Shown here: one piece after another, positions 20,432 to 30,950 of the stretch
How the letters are laid out: every line of letters begins with the position of its first letter
How positions within the stretch are numbered: position 1 is the stretch's first letter
Assembly (NCBI GenBank): GCA_936440205.1
Contig: OW387146.1
Location: 47,978,426 to 48,042,425 of the forward strand
Length of the DNA: 64,000 nucleotides
Direction: 5' to 3'
From: Lepidonotus clava
Lineage: Eukaryota > Annelida > Polychaeta > Phyllodocida > Polynoidae
Notes under the pieces: generated by a model
The model's database searches: none
Told to the model about the DNA's origin: nothing
What the model saw: the letters and a program-made list of their open reading frames with translations, nothing else
Position numbers and translations under genes: made by a program

Positions 20432-23275
20432 TTGAAAAATCTGAGAAATGATTATGAGCGTGGACAGGTTTCTCTAGCAGGACTTTTTTCTTCTACTTTG
20501 AAAAAAGCAAATGTCTTCAAACGTTCTTGGACACATAAGGTAGGGGAAGTCAACATATTGTCAAAGTTACCGAGGCATTATCATGGCATGTATGGATTTC
20601 TTGTCAAGAAACCTGACAAAACTGAAAAACACTCTTCTGAAGGAAGAATAAGAAGCGCTCTCAGTCACCTTCGGCAACGTAATCATCTCTATAGAACGTT
20701 CGCAGCAAACTATGAAACCATGTACCAATACCAGACAGAAAATGTTGCAGCTACTGCAAATGATCTTATGGATGCTAAAAACAAGCCTGTGGAAAAGCAC
20801 CTGGATGCTGAAAATTGCGGGCTTGCTGTGCCATTAGATGATCAAGAAAACCTACCTCCTTTGACTGCTGAATCTGATCAGGCTGGAGTACAGCATCCAA
20901 AAGATGCTGGAACACATGTGGAGAAGATTTCCTATCTTGACAAAGATCTAGAAGCAAAAGCATGGCCCTGTCTATTCCCTTTTGGAATTGGCAGTTGGTA
21001 CATTCATTCCCATCTCACTATGATGGCATATGTGAAACATAGGCTTCTGAATGTGGATCCTAGATGGCGGAAAGACAGCCAGTGGCCATTTTTTTGGCTT
21101 GACCGAATGTTCAAAACGAGACTGTTTTACCATGCTCGAGCCAGAAAAGCAACAGTGACTGAAAGTTCAAAAGAAACTGTCACTGTTGGGGACATTCTAG
21201 AAGAGGAAAAGAAATCAAACTATCAGCAATATGGCACCCAGGTTCCTAACACCATCATTGGCAGTAAGTCTTACTGGTTTTCCAAGCTATTAGAAGTCCT
21301 TGCCATGAGTGCTGAATTAGGCAAGCCTACATTCTTCATAACTCTCACTCAAAACGATGGTTGGAATGAACTGCAAACAATAGTGAAGTCTGGATATGAT
21401 GAGCCTCTCAGAAAAACAGTCCAAGAACTCCTGAATGATCAGCCAGAACCATGCATTGACTACCCAACAGAAACTGTCATCGCATTCATGGAACGCTTGA
21501 AGGACTTTAGAAAGAATGTTCTCCAAAAAAAGGATGGGCCTTTAGGTCATGTGAAAGACTACTGGATACGAAAGGAACTTCAAAACAGAGGAGCACTACA
21601 TGTGCACATGGTGGTTTGGTGTGATCCCCTGACTGTGCCAGCAGATGCAGTGAGAGCTGAACTTCCAAGGGTAAACATTGAAAATGAGACTGTCAAATCA
21701 ATGCAAGAAGTTGTACAGAAATTCCAAGTCCACAACTGTAGGCCAGAAAGATGTTTCTCACATTGCAAGGGAAGTAGTACACCTGTGTGCAAATATGGAT
21801 TTCCCTTTAAACTACAAGAAGAAGAATGCCTTGATGAATCTGGTGTGCGTTTCCTCTACAAAAGAAGTTGTCAAGAGGACCTGAGCATAGTTCCATACAA
21901 CTTGCCAATTCTGTTGACATGGTTTGGTCACATGAACATCCAGCGTGTGACATCTGGAGGATGGGAAGTCTACCTTGCAAAATATGTCAGCAAAGCTGAA
22001 CCATCATTTGATTTGAAGCTGCCTCCAACAACCACCGATGTGGAGCGTTTCTTGAGAACGAGGATAGTTGGCCGACTTGAAGTGGAGACAATTCTGCTGA
22101 AGTATGATTTGTGCCGTGCCTCACGAGATGTTGCCTTTCTCCCAACTGAGGTTAACCCAGGCTATAAGTTCATAAAAAGGAAAGTGCACCTACCCAAAGA
22201 TCCACAATCACCTGACATCTTCTATGATACAGTCATAGACAAGTACCTCGACAGACCACAGCAGTTGGAAAATCTTAGTTATCCAGATTACATTCGCCAG
22301 TACAGAGGTGGTGCCAAACAAAAGACAGGCAATCAAGAATCAGAATCTGAAATTTCTGACAGAGATGAGGGGGACTCACAAAATATGGCCACGCAAATGA
22401 AGGCAAATGTTTTGCTTGACAAAAAGTACCGAAAAGTGACCAAGCGGAAAGATGGAAGACATGCTGTACCAAGATGGAGGTTTCTCCTTCCAAATGGTAA
22501 AGACCAAGAAAAGTACTATGAACAGGTACTCCTTCTCAATGTTCCATTCACAAGGGAAAGCATATCAGATATCATATCAGACGAGAACATCACGAGAACA
22601 TTCATGGAAGAATGTGTGATCCGTGGACTGTTTGACAAAGAAAGTGATGCGGTGAACACCCTTCAAACAGCTGCTTCGAGAGGATTTGACATACGAGTGA
22701 TCCGTGATATTGCCAAGAAAATGGTTGATTCAAACTGGATATCAAGCGAAAAGTCAGAATCTATTCTTGGGCAAATTGTTGAGAATCGACCACCTGTAGA
22801 TGATGAAGTCCAGGAGGTCCTTGACTTGGAAAACTTTGGAGAAGCCACAGACACTGGAGACCTGGTAAGGCCCATCCAGCCTGTAGACCTTGATGAGATG
22901 AAAACCAGTCTCAATGGTGATCAGAGACGTGCTCTAGATTGGATGATGAATACCATCTCCAGTGGCAAACAGCTCAACGTGTCTATCATAGGAGCAGCAG
23001 GTACAGGAAAGTCCTACCTGTTAAAAACCTTTGTTGAAATGGCCAAGATAGAAAGTGGGCTTGTGGTGCAAACTATGGCTACAACAGGCGTTGCTGCATA
23101 TCTGATAGGAGGATGTACTGTTCATCACTTTTTCCGTCTCAACATTGACTGCAAAACCTACCTAGAAAAAGGCACAGCTGAATACAAACTGGTTCAAGAC
23201 TGTGACATGTTTGTCATAGATGAATTCTCTCTCCTGGAGCGTGATGTCTTTTTGACACTTGACAAAATCCTCTGA
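20432..23275 (+). CDS. Helitron Rep nuclease and PIF1-type helicase, N-terminal part
   Basis: A 947-residue frame. The Rep (HUH endonuclease) motifs are clear: FFITLTQN at residues 301-308, the metal-binding H390-V-H392 in GALHVHMVVW, and the paired catalytic tyrosines Y514 and Y518 in YLAKYVSK. Two tyrosines are typical of Helitron Rep. Cysteine/histidine-rich sequence (CRPERCFSHCKG) lies between them. The PIF1-like helicase starts near residue 835; Walker A is GAAGTGKS at 854-861 and Walker B is VIDEF at 928-932. The reading ends at TGA 23273-23275, inside the helicase. The same frame stays open afterwards to 25177, so this is a nonsense change rather than a true C terminus. The enzyme would nick and transfer one DNA strand in the nucleus. 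Confidence 0.9.
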   Translation: MKNLRNDYERGQVSLAGLFSSTLKKANVFKRSWTHKVGEVNILSKLPRHYHGMYGFLVKKPDKTEKHSSEGRIRSALSHLRQRNHLYRTFAANYETMYQYQTENVAATANDLMDAKNKPVEKHLDAENCGLAVPLDDQENLPPLTAESDQAGVQHPKDAGTHVEKISYLDKDLEAKAWPCLFPFGIGSWYIHSHLTMMAYVKHRLLNVDPRWRKDSQWPFFWLDRMFKTRLFYHARARKATVTESSKETVTVGDILEEEKKSNYQQYGTQVPNTIIGSKSYWFSKLLEVLAMSAELGKPTFFITLTQNDGWNELQTIVKSGYDEPLRKTVQELLNDQPEPCIDYPTETVIAFMERLKDFRKNVLQKKDGPLGHVKDYWIRKELQNRGALHVHMVVWCDPLTVPADAVRAELPRVNIENETVKSMQEVVQKFQVHNCRPERCFSHCKGSSTPVCKYGFPFKLQEEECLDESGVRFLYKRSCQEDLSIVPYNLPILLTWFGHMNIQRVTSGGWEVYLAKYVSKAEPSFDLKLPPTTTDVERFLRTRIVGRLEVETILLKYDLCRASRDVAFLPTEVNPGYKFIKRKVHLPKDPQSPDIFYDTVIDKYLDRPQQLENLSYPDYIRQYRGGAKQKTGNQESESEISDRDEGDSQNMATQMKANVLLDKKYRKVTKRKDGRHAVPRWRFLLPNGKDQEKYYEQVLLLNVPFTRESISDIISDENITRTFMEECVIRGLFDKESDAVNTLQTAASRGFDIRVIRDIAKKMVDSNWISSEKSESILGQIVENRPPVDDEVQEVLDLENFGEATDTGDLVRPIQPVDLDEMKTSLNGDQRRALDWMMNTISSGKQLNVSIIGAAGTGKSYLLKTFVEMAKIESGLVVQTMATTGVAAYLIGGCTVHHFFRLNIDCKTYLEKGTAEYKLVQDCDMFVIDEFSLLERDVFLTLDKIL

Positions 23276-25177
23276 GAACTTGCATTTGGAGGGAATCGCT
23301 TCAAGCCATTTGGAGGCAAACATATTGTGTTGCTTGGTGACCCAGCTCAACTGCCAGCCATCAACCATGACATCTACGGAACATATACATGGCAAAGGTT
23401 TGATGTCATCCTCCTGGAGGAAGTCATGAGGCAAAAGAATGAAGAATTTCTGTCTGTTCTCCAGAAGGTTAGACTTGGGGAATGTGATGATCAAGTCACA
23501 AATGTGTTGAAGGACAGAAAAACGGTGGAGTTTCCCACAAATCCTGATGACATCCCATGCAATGGGGCAATCATCGTCTCTCTGCGGAAGGAGAGGGATG
23601 CAATTAATGAAAAAATTCTAGCAAATCTCGAGGGTGAAGAAACCGTTTACAAAGCTGAAGACACAGATGGACTGGGAAATCCAATTTCTTCTAATGAAGA
23701 GGCCAAAGTGCGTACATACCACAGAGAAAGGTTTCCAGATGAGCTTCGTTTGAAGGTAGGATCACGCATAGTTCTTCTCAAGAATCTTGATGTGGAAAAC
23801 GGTTGGGTCAATGGAACCTTAGGCATTATCACAACTCTGGCTGCAGATTATATCATCATTCAAAACATGGCTTCAGGGAGGTTTGTAGTAGTGCGACGAG
23901 TTAAACAAAACCTTCAGTTCAAGCATGCCACTAGTCTCATCATTCGCCGTCAGTTTCCCCTTTGCCTTGGATGGGCACTTACAGTTCACAAGGTCCAGGG
24001 CATGACACTTGACAGAGCATATGTTCTGCTGAATGAGAACTTCTTTGCCAGTGGTCAGGCATACACAGCACTGAGTCGTGTGAAGGCAGTTGAAAACCTT
24101 TTCCTTCTTGCCTTTGATCCAAATGCTATTAGACTCTCTGACTCCCATAAAGAAGTGCTTCAACAGGTAAAACAGAAAAACATAATCTGCATGGAAGATG
24201 TCACTGAACATGAAGATGAAAGGAAAGACGAAGGGCAGAAAAGTCCAAAGAAACATCAGCAGGATGTTGGACCCCAAAAGAGAAACAAAAGGGCAAGGAC
24301 AAAGTCTTCTTTTTCATCTCCAAAGACTACAAAGTTGCCAAAGACAAGCTTCGCACATGAAAGGACACCTCAACAGAAGAAAAAAACATCAGGCATGTCA
24401 AGTATTCAAAGAAAAAGGACAGCCCCAAAAGAAATGTTCACTTCACCAAAGCATTCCAAGTTTCAGAGAAAAAGACTAAGCGAGAAAAACACAAGAGCCA
24501 AGGATGTAACAGAACAAACTATTCAAAATGAAGGAAACATGTTGAATTCTGATGCACTGGTAAAAGATGATCGACATCTCCATAAATGGAAAAAGCAAGT
24601 TTCGGATGTCATTTTGCACCCTCAAAACACTCTTCAAATTCCAAATCCGATTCCAGTAAACCAGATGCTTGACCAGAATGTACCGACTGCAGTACAACAG
24701 TGTTTGACAAACCTTTGCCGAGACCGAATAAGGGGTGATGGCAACTGTTTTTACAGATGCTTGTCAAAGGAACTATTTGGGGATGAGGACCACCATGCAA
24801 GGCTCAGGGTTCAGTGCCTTCAGTATGTGGAAGAACATCTTGCTTCATTTAGTCCATACATTGATGATGATTTGATAATGTCAAATAGAATTCATCTAAC
24901 AGTGGCTGACTATTTGAAGTTCCAGAGTCAACCAGGACATTGGAGTTACACTACCGATGCATATGCAATTGCTTCCCTTCTCGGATGCTCCTTGAAAGTG
25001 CTGAGGGAAGATGAAGAAGGTGTTGCAAAGTGGTTTTTTGTTCAACCAATAGTAGATGAAACAGCTCATGGGATAGGTAGGCCACCCAAAGAGTACTGTC
25101 CACTTATCTACAATGAATCCATTCATGGTGTAGGGCAACATTTCACAAGACTTGCTCACATGAAAAATGAAGATTAA
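23276..25177 (+). CDS. Helitron helicase C-terminal part fused to OTU cysteine protease domain
   Basis: This is in the same frame as the Rep-helicase part and open directly after its stop; an internal ATG at 23327 would give 616 residues. Counting from that ATG, helicase motif III GDPAQLPA is at 4-11, VHKVQG at about 220-225 and YTALSRVK at about 247-254. A lysine-rich linker (about 290-400) holds several basic nuclear-signal-like clusters. The OTU domain follows: GDGNCFYR with D471 and C474, and the likely catalytic H605 in GQHFTRL. OTU proteases cleave ubiquitin-type linkages; the substrate in transposons is unknown. The protein ends at 25177. With the stop reverted, Rep, helicase and OTU would form one polypeptide of about 1,580 codons. 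Confidence 0.9.
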   Translation, partial: ELAFGGNRFKPFGGKHIVLLGDPAQLPAINHDIYGTYTWQRFDVILLEEVMRQKNEEFLSVLQKVRLGECDDQVTNVLKDRKTVEFPTNPDDIPCNGAIIVSLRKERDAINEKILANLEGEETVYKAEDTDGLGNPISSNEEAKVRTYHRERFPDELRLKVGSRIVLLKNLDVENGWVNGTLGIITTLAADYIIIQNMASGRFVVVRRVKQNLQFKHATSLIIRRQFPLCLGWALTVHKVQGMTLDRAYVLLNENFFASGQAYTALSRVKAVENLFLLAFDPNAIRLSDSHKEVLQQVKQKNIICMEDVTEHEDERKDEGQKSPKKHQQDVGPQKRNKRARTKSSFSSPKTTKLPKTSFAHERTPQQKKKTSGMSSIQRKRTAPKEMFTSPKHSKFQRKRLSEKNTRAKDVTEQTIQNEGNMLNSDALVKDDRHLHKWKKQVSDVILHPQNTLQIPNPIPVNQMLDQNVPTAVQQCLTNLCRDRIRGDGNCFYRCLSKELFGDEDHHARLRVQCLQYVEEHLASFSPYIDDDLIMSNRIHLTVADYLKFQSQPGHWSYTTDAYAIASLLGCSLKVLREDEEGVAKWFFVQPIVDETAHGIGRPPKEYCPLIYNESIHGVGQHFTRLAHMKNED

Positions 25178-25190
25178 CAACGGTCCTTAT

Positions 25191-25310
25191 TTTGCTTTAA
25201 AGGAGCAGCAACACAGACCTTCAGACTGAGAATTCACTTTGTGGGTTGTGCATAATTTGTTATTGACATCTGCATGTCAGCTGTACATGTGAACTGATTA
25301 TCTTGGCGAC
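25191..25310. other. Sequence just 3' of the Helitron coding region
   Basis: It contains a weak inverted pair (CATGTCAGCTGTACATG at about 25273-25289) but no CTRR end that I can defend. The Helitron 3' terminus is probably here or a little further right. Confidence 0.3.
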
Positions 25311-28145
25311 TGATTGTCTAGACCTCAGTCTTATTCAATTCATGGTTGTGAATCGCCTCCACCAGGACCCTCAACTATCATAAAACCTTACCATTGCCCC
25401 ATGGGCCAATCCATGAGTTTTGCCTTAAGAAAAGTTAATGGATTACATACAAGCGACCAAAGTACACACACAAGAATCATATTATGTGCCCAATTGGAGG
25501 CAGTGAATAAAAGGCGAGAAGCCCTGGAGACCCAGGAGTTTCCTTGCTGACAAAATGGATGAACGATTTGCCTTCACCATGCACCCCAACCACCTAATAG
25601 CCGAAAACTTGGGTGCATCAGGTGCAAAACGGCTCCTTCAACATGACAAAATTAGGGATGGAATGATACACCTATCCACAGACAACACTCCTTGTGTGGG
25701 GAAGGAGATGGGCACAACCACCCACAACGTCTTGCCACGGACCTCCCACAATACAATGGACAGTACAACCACTCATCCATGGCTGGAGTCAAGAGGGTGG
25801 ACTGTCTGGTTATGGCAGAGTAGATGCAGCACAGCAACCTATAAAGAGAAAGGTAATACTTGTCAAACTTGATATTTGTCCTACTGTCCCAGACTTTGAA
25901 ATCTTAGGCCTTTGATGTTCTGATGATAGGTTGGGGCAATAGACACAGCTAAACCATTCAATTTAAAACAGTATTATAGCACTAACTGGCCAAACATACT
26001 CCCAGTAGAATTAGAAAGATCCACCAAACAGTAAGGGGCCTTCCAAATTGCTTAGAGGCACAAATACCAGTAGAATCTAGCCTTTATATTGATGCTTGGG
26101 AGAAATACTCTGCAGGCACATAAGATATTCAACTTAAAGACATGCTAAGATATGGTTTTCCTCTCTATTACCATAGCCACATGTCATATATTCAAAATAT
26201 AGATTACCATGCATTAGCCACTGAATACCCTGATAATTACAATCGATTCATTTCAGAGGATATATGGCATGGACCCATATTTGGCCCCCTACATGTGCCA
26301 TTCTTTAATGAGTGGACCCACAATGCGCCCCAGATGACCAGACTGAAAGCTGATATAAATAAAGGTGAGTGATTACAGATCTCTCATTTCCTAAGGAAAC
26401 TAAGTTACTTCATATTTAAAGAATAATGTAGTCATCGGAAAAGAGAAGGACCACTCCCTACTATCTGTTCAACCTCTAATATGGTTGATGTATACCCGTT
26501 TGGGCGGGGCCCAAATAAGTGCCTACTACAGTGAGAACTGGAGAAGTACTGTGCTTGCACGCCTGAAGATGTGCAACTTAAAGACCTGCCAAGATATGGT
26601 TTTACTCTCTCTTACTGTGGCCAAGTCTCATATATGCAACATATAGATTACCATGAATTAGCCACTGAATACCCTGATAGTTTTAATCAATTCATTTCAG
26701 AGGATATATGGCATGGACCCATATCGGGCCCCCTTCATGTGCCATTCTTTGATGAGTGGACCCACGATGCACCCCAGATGACCAGACTGAAAGCTGATAC
26801 AAATAAAAGGTAAGTGATTACAGATCTGTCATTTCCTGATAAGACTCAGTTAATTCACATATAAAGAGTAATGTTGTCATGGGAATACAGAAAGGCCACT
26901 CCCTACCAACTGTTCAACCCCAGATATGTATACCAAATCGGGCGGGGCACGGATAAGTGCCTACTACAGTGAGCATTGGAGAAGTACTCTGCTTACATGC
27001 CTAAAGATGTGCAACTTAAGACCTGCCAATATATGGTTTTACTCTCTTACTGTGAACAAGTGTCAGATACGCAACATTTAGATAGCCATGCATTGGTCAC
27101 AAAATATCCTGATTATTTCAATCAATTATTTGCACAGGAGATGGCCTGGAGCAGTGTTCGGCCGTCTACATGTCCCATAATTTGATGAGTGGACCCCAGA
27201 TGTGCCCCTGAACATGACACCAAAATCCAAATGAAAGGTGAGTGAATAAAATGTCTCATTTACCAAACATAACTTAATTCATTTATAAAGAAGAACGTAG
27301 TCATGGGAATACAGAGGGACCATTCCCTACCAACAGTTCAATTCTAAATGGATCAGGTTTACTAGATGGAACAGGGCAGGAATGAGTACCTATTAACGTA
27401 TGCCAGAAAACAATGCCTCCTACAGGTGTGAAAGGCCATTGGAATAACTTTTGAGCATTGTCCCAGGGTTAATATAGACTAGGTTTGATCACCTTCTTAC
27501 CCAGGAATGTCTATTTGCAGGACCTGACAAGGACCAGTTGGTACAACTCGCACATCATCGGCCAGCAGAAACAGGCACAGTCAAACGACACAATCAACAA
27601 TCACCACATGGCCATCAGGAACTATGTCCACTTCTGTAACTTCTATGATGCTATATTATGGAGGGTTGTGCCATAGCGAGCTACTACTGCTGTCTGTCAT
27701 CGCCTTTCACCCGAACAGACACTTGACCAGAGCAGATATGTCAGTGAATGATGGACAGCTACATATGAACCTCAACATTGACAAAAACATGAAACTATAT
27801 TCGAAGGGGATGATGATGTTCAAGTCCACAAGAAATCCTAAATATTGTCCAGTACAGACAAACCATTGTATGGTATGTACCATATCTGCACCCCTTCCCT
27901 CCAACCTTCATATCCAAGGACACCCTATTGCCAATCACAACTCACCATATGGTTACACCATCTAAAAAGCTCCTCAACAGAATGGACCATGACAAACAGT
28001 GATACACCCTACATAGACTTCATAGGACAGCCGCTACAGTGGCTTACCACTCTGGCTCCTACTACCTGGACAAACAAAGATTCAGGGGGTCAGTGTCCTT
28101 GCCCCTACAATATGCTTAAAGGCATCCACATCAACACTGCCTAGT
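25310..28145 (+). mobile_element. Fossil DIRS-like (tyrosine-recombinase) retroelement, broken
   Basis: Parts suggested by the sequence, in order: a possible gag-like segment (about 25550-25860, weak), reverse-transcriptase N-terminal-like sequence repeated three times in tandem (26040-27400), and a degraded region resembling a tyrosine recombinase (about 27485-28145). The RT-like part shows the family spacing of an acidic/G-GP-h-PF-h stretch followed by a TR-K motif (DIWHGP, GPLHVPFF, MTRLKAD). It is broken in many places, looks old and has no terminal repeats that I can find. DIRS/Ngaro is my best family; a related YR element is possible. Confidence 0.5.
26040..27400 (+). repeat. Three tandem ~440-bp units containing an RT-like segment
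   Basis: Repeat anchors GAGAARTACTSTGC occur near 26098, 26538 and 26978, giving a period of about 440 bp. Each unit holds a segment of about 75-80 codons and then a splice-donor-like GTRAGTG, in all three copies. The units also share the spacer with CACTCCCTA and GTGCCTACTACAG. The third is the most diverged. The triplication lies inside the fossil retroelement. Confidence 0.8.
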
Positions 28146-28239
28146 CAGAACTTATAACAACAAATGTTTGGGATTGGCCACATAATATCCAACCAATATC
28201 AACCCAGTCCCGACTGAAGAATAGGGTAATTAAGATCAT

Positions 28240-28740
28240 ATTAATGAACAATGTGTATATATCAACTGTGGATATGAAAATGCATCATGCTTAACTGTCA
28301 TTAGAGATGTTAGACTTGAGGGTGAAATGTATTGTGCTAAAATTGATGTATAAACTAAGTAAGGTATTGGGAAATATTGATTTGCAATGGAATGAAAGGA
28401 TATTGAGAAGTGATAAAATAATCAAATTCAAAATTGATTTTACAAACAAAGAAATAGTAATAAGCAGCCCTCACTGTTGGGGAGTAAAATTATGGAATGG
28501 TTTAAATGAAGGGGTTCAGAATGCTGTTAATGATATTGTATTTAAGAGGTGTATAAGACTGTAAGTGAATGTAAGATCTAGAGTGGAGATTATGCTAGTG
28601 TAATATGAAATTGATATGATTATGATATGTAATATAAGTGTTTTATCAACTGTGTTAATTACAATGGTCACATTAATATGTGAATATGGGTTAGTTAAAA
28701 TTTGTTATCATATATTGTTAAGGCTATTTGAATTTAGACT
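28240..28740 (+). mobile_element. LINE 3' coding fragment
   Basis: An 85-codon frame at 28307-28564 reads like the C terminus of a non-LTR retrotransposon ORF2: a KLMYKLSKVLGN segment, then CWGVKLWNGLNEGVQNA and a closing FKRCIRL. This corresponds to the common family pattern G-x-LWN-x-LP near the end of CR1/RTE-like ORF2 proteins. Everything upstream of this end is missing, as expected for a 5'-truncated insertion. The following ~170 bases may be its 3' UTR. The clade is not resolved. Confidence 0.5.
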
Positions 28741-29065
28741 CTTGAGATTTACCCAAAGAACACATGAGATGTTTGACTGATGCTGTGCTTCTCATAATGC
28801 CACTGCTATACAAATCTACGTAAATCTCAGCTGAGCAAGTTCATCTTGTCCACTGATTATAAAAGCTTGAGTAATGTTTCTTATTGGATGTTAGATGTAC
28901 ATCTGTAAAGGCCTACAAGGATAACTCATTGATTGGACAGTGTACAACTGCTCATGATTTCCATTAAACATGACATTTTTAAGGAGGAGTATTGTTTATG
29001 TTTACATAATGATTCCATTTCTGATCTAAAAGATGATTTATAGTATCATAAGTAAATAAGACTAT
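28741..29065. other. Unassigned AT-rich spacer
   Basis: No gene or known repeat is seen. It marks the boundary where the composite modules resume. Confidence 0.4.
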
Positions 29066-30950
29066 TGTAGTGTAGCATTATACTTGAGTGTGGTTCTAGC
29101 TTGTGTAATGTAATAAAGAATAATGATATTCAGAATTTGTTTAATAAACGGATAAAGTCATTCAAATTTATCATGGTTTTATCACACAATACAAATTTAA
29201 TATTGCATAACATTATACTTGAGTGTGGTTCTAGCTTGTGAAAGAATAATGCTAATCAGAATTTGTTCAATAATGGGATGAATTTACTTAAACTTATCAT
29301 GGTTTTATTTAGTGAGTCAAAAATTATGTAAATTACTTAATTGGCATTATACTTGAGTGTGGTTCTAGCTTGTGAAAAATAATGCTAATCATAATTTTTT
29401 TAATAAAAGGATAAATTGTCTCAAACTTATCATGGGCTTATCAAATAAGACTTATGAGATGCAAATTATGCAGCATTATACTTGAGTGTGGTTCTAGCTT
29501 GTGTAATTTATGTAAAGAATAATGATAATCAGAAGTTGTTCAGTAAAAGGATAAGGTCATTCAAATTTATCACGGTTTTATCAAACAAAACAAATAAGAT
29601 TGCATAGCATTATACTTGAGTGTGGTTCTAGCTTGTTTAACTCAAGTATAATGCTAATCAGAAAATGTTTAATAATAGCCCTAATCCATTCAAACTAAAC
29701 ATTTTCTTATCAAATGAGACCTCCTAAAAAAGAATTTCAACATGAGAAAGCGCCCCATCTCAGTATTTTACTGTAATTCACTGGAAACTATTGGTAACCA
29801 TGGCAACAAAAGGTAACTTTTGGACCTATAGATCCATTTCTCAAGAAGGGGTCATTTATGAAGTTTTCTAAAGAGCTGTTTTGAATTCACAAGTGTCCAA
29901 ACTACATCTAATTTTAATTCTAAATAATATTCAACATGCTATAGAAATTATCCTATATTTTGGTGTGCATATACATGCATTTCAGTTGCATTTTGTATTA
30001 ATGGTTAACAGCCAAATTCATATTTACCCTAACTCAGTGCACTGGTCTATAGAGACAGGATTTGTTGGCTCTCCCATCTACTGCGCTGCCTCCCTCCGCT
30101 ATTCCCATATATGAACAATATTAGGGGGGAGTGAGTATAGCTTAGAGAACAGCAGGAAGTGCAGAAGGCATTTTGATAAGCATTTCCTATCAAAATGCTC
30201 AGCAAATAAATAAAACCTACACCTGGCGATTGCAGCGATTATTGTAGAGATAACTGGCTATTGAACAAGCCCAAGATTGTGAAATTTGGAAAACTACATC
30301 TGCCGCAATTGTTATAAACGTGTTGAATTTCGTCACATCCGCCGTTGTTAAGGGCGGCCGCTGCTTAGCAACAGCCGCCATCGGTTAGCAACAACTGGCG
30401 CTGCTGAGCAACAGAGGCTTTGGGTCGAGTCTGGAGGCCCTAGATTGGGTTTGGGGGCTGTGGATTGAGTCTGGGAGCCGTAGATCGAGTCTGGAGGCTT
30501 TGGGTCGAGTCTGGAGGCCCTAGAGTGGGTCTGGGGGCCGTAGATCGAGTCTGGGAGCCATGGATCGGGTCTGGATGCTTTGGGTCGAGTCTGGAGGGGT
30601 TAGATTGAGTCTGGGTGCCGTGGGTCAAGCCTTGGGGCCCTGGGTCGAATCTGGTGGCCGTGGCTCAAGTCTGGAGGCTTTGGGTCAAATCTGGAGATCC
30701 TAGTAGAATCTATGCTGTAGCCTCTCAGTGTAATAGCCACAAACAACCTCCAAATATAGTCACAATTGGCGTTGCTAAGGGCAGCCGGTTCTTAGCAATG
30801 TTGCTGAGCATAAGTCTCCAAGCAGACTCACTCTCCAAACACATTTCTGGCCCTATTCCCGCCCTGAGCATCATAGGTCCAAGTGGGGCATTGTTGAAGT
30901 GGTGGGGAATGTGTGGAGGGGGAGGGTTGTGTGTGGGGGCAGTGGGGAGT
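29066..30950 (+). repeat. Composite module 7, type II
   Basis: Four tandem ~130-bp units (motif near 29085, 29218, 29350 and 29482) precede the hairpin (29607-29654). The X-box GTAACCATGGCAAC is at 29794-29807. The type II body runs to about 30165. Block E (about 30170-30330) carries GCAGCGATTATTGTAGAGAT. A palindrome cluster (30335-30420), a long 20-mer array (30415-30700) and an end block of the second kind (CTCCAAACACATTT..CCCGCC, about 30833-30866) follow. Confidence 0.85.
30415..30700 (+). repeat. 20-bp minisatellite, about 14 copies
   Basis: Unit GGGTCGAGTCTGGAGGCCGT with substitutions and a period of 20 bp throughout. The unit is a close variant of those at 34310-34620, 52590-52970 and 63265-63405. 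Confidence 0.9.

Larger units (their letters stand above)
19157..25190 (+). mobile_element. Helitron-type rolling-circle transposon, nearly complete coding region
   Basis: Three plus-strand coding parts lie in order: a 184-197 aa frame of unknown function, a frame with a basic nuclear-localisation-like stretch, and the Rep-helicase-OTU frame. Rep motifs, helicase motifs and the OTU catalytic residues are all visible. One in-frame TGA (23273-23275) and one frame change near 20390-20420 separate the pieces. The OTU domain suggests the Helentron/Helitron2 branch, in which OTU fusions are known. I see no endonuclease domain. The terminal TC and CTRR ends and the 3' hairpin were not located, so the boundaries are those of the coding region only. 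Confidence 0.85.

Noticed and set aside
25270-25292. CATGT..ACATG inverted pair as the Helitron 3' hairpin
   Set aside because: The stem is only five bases and is not followed by a CTRR end; too weak to call.
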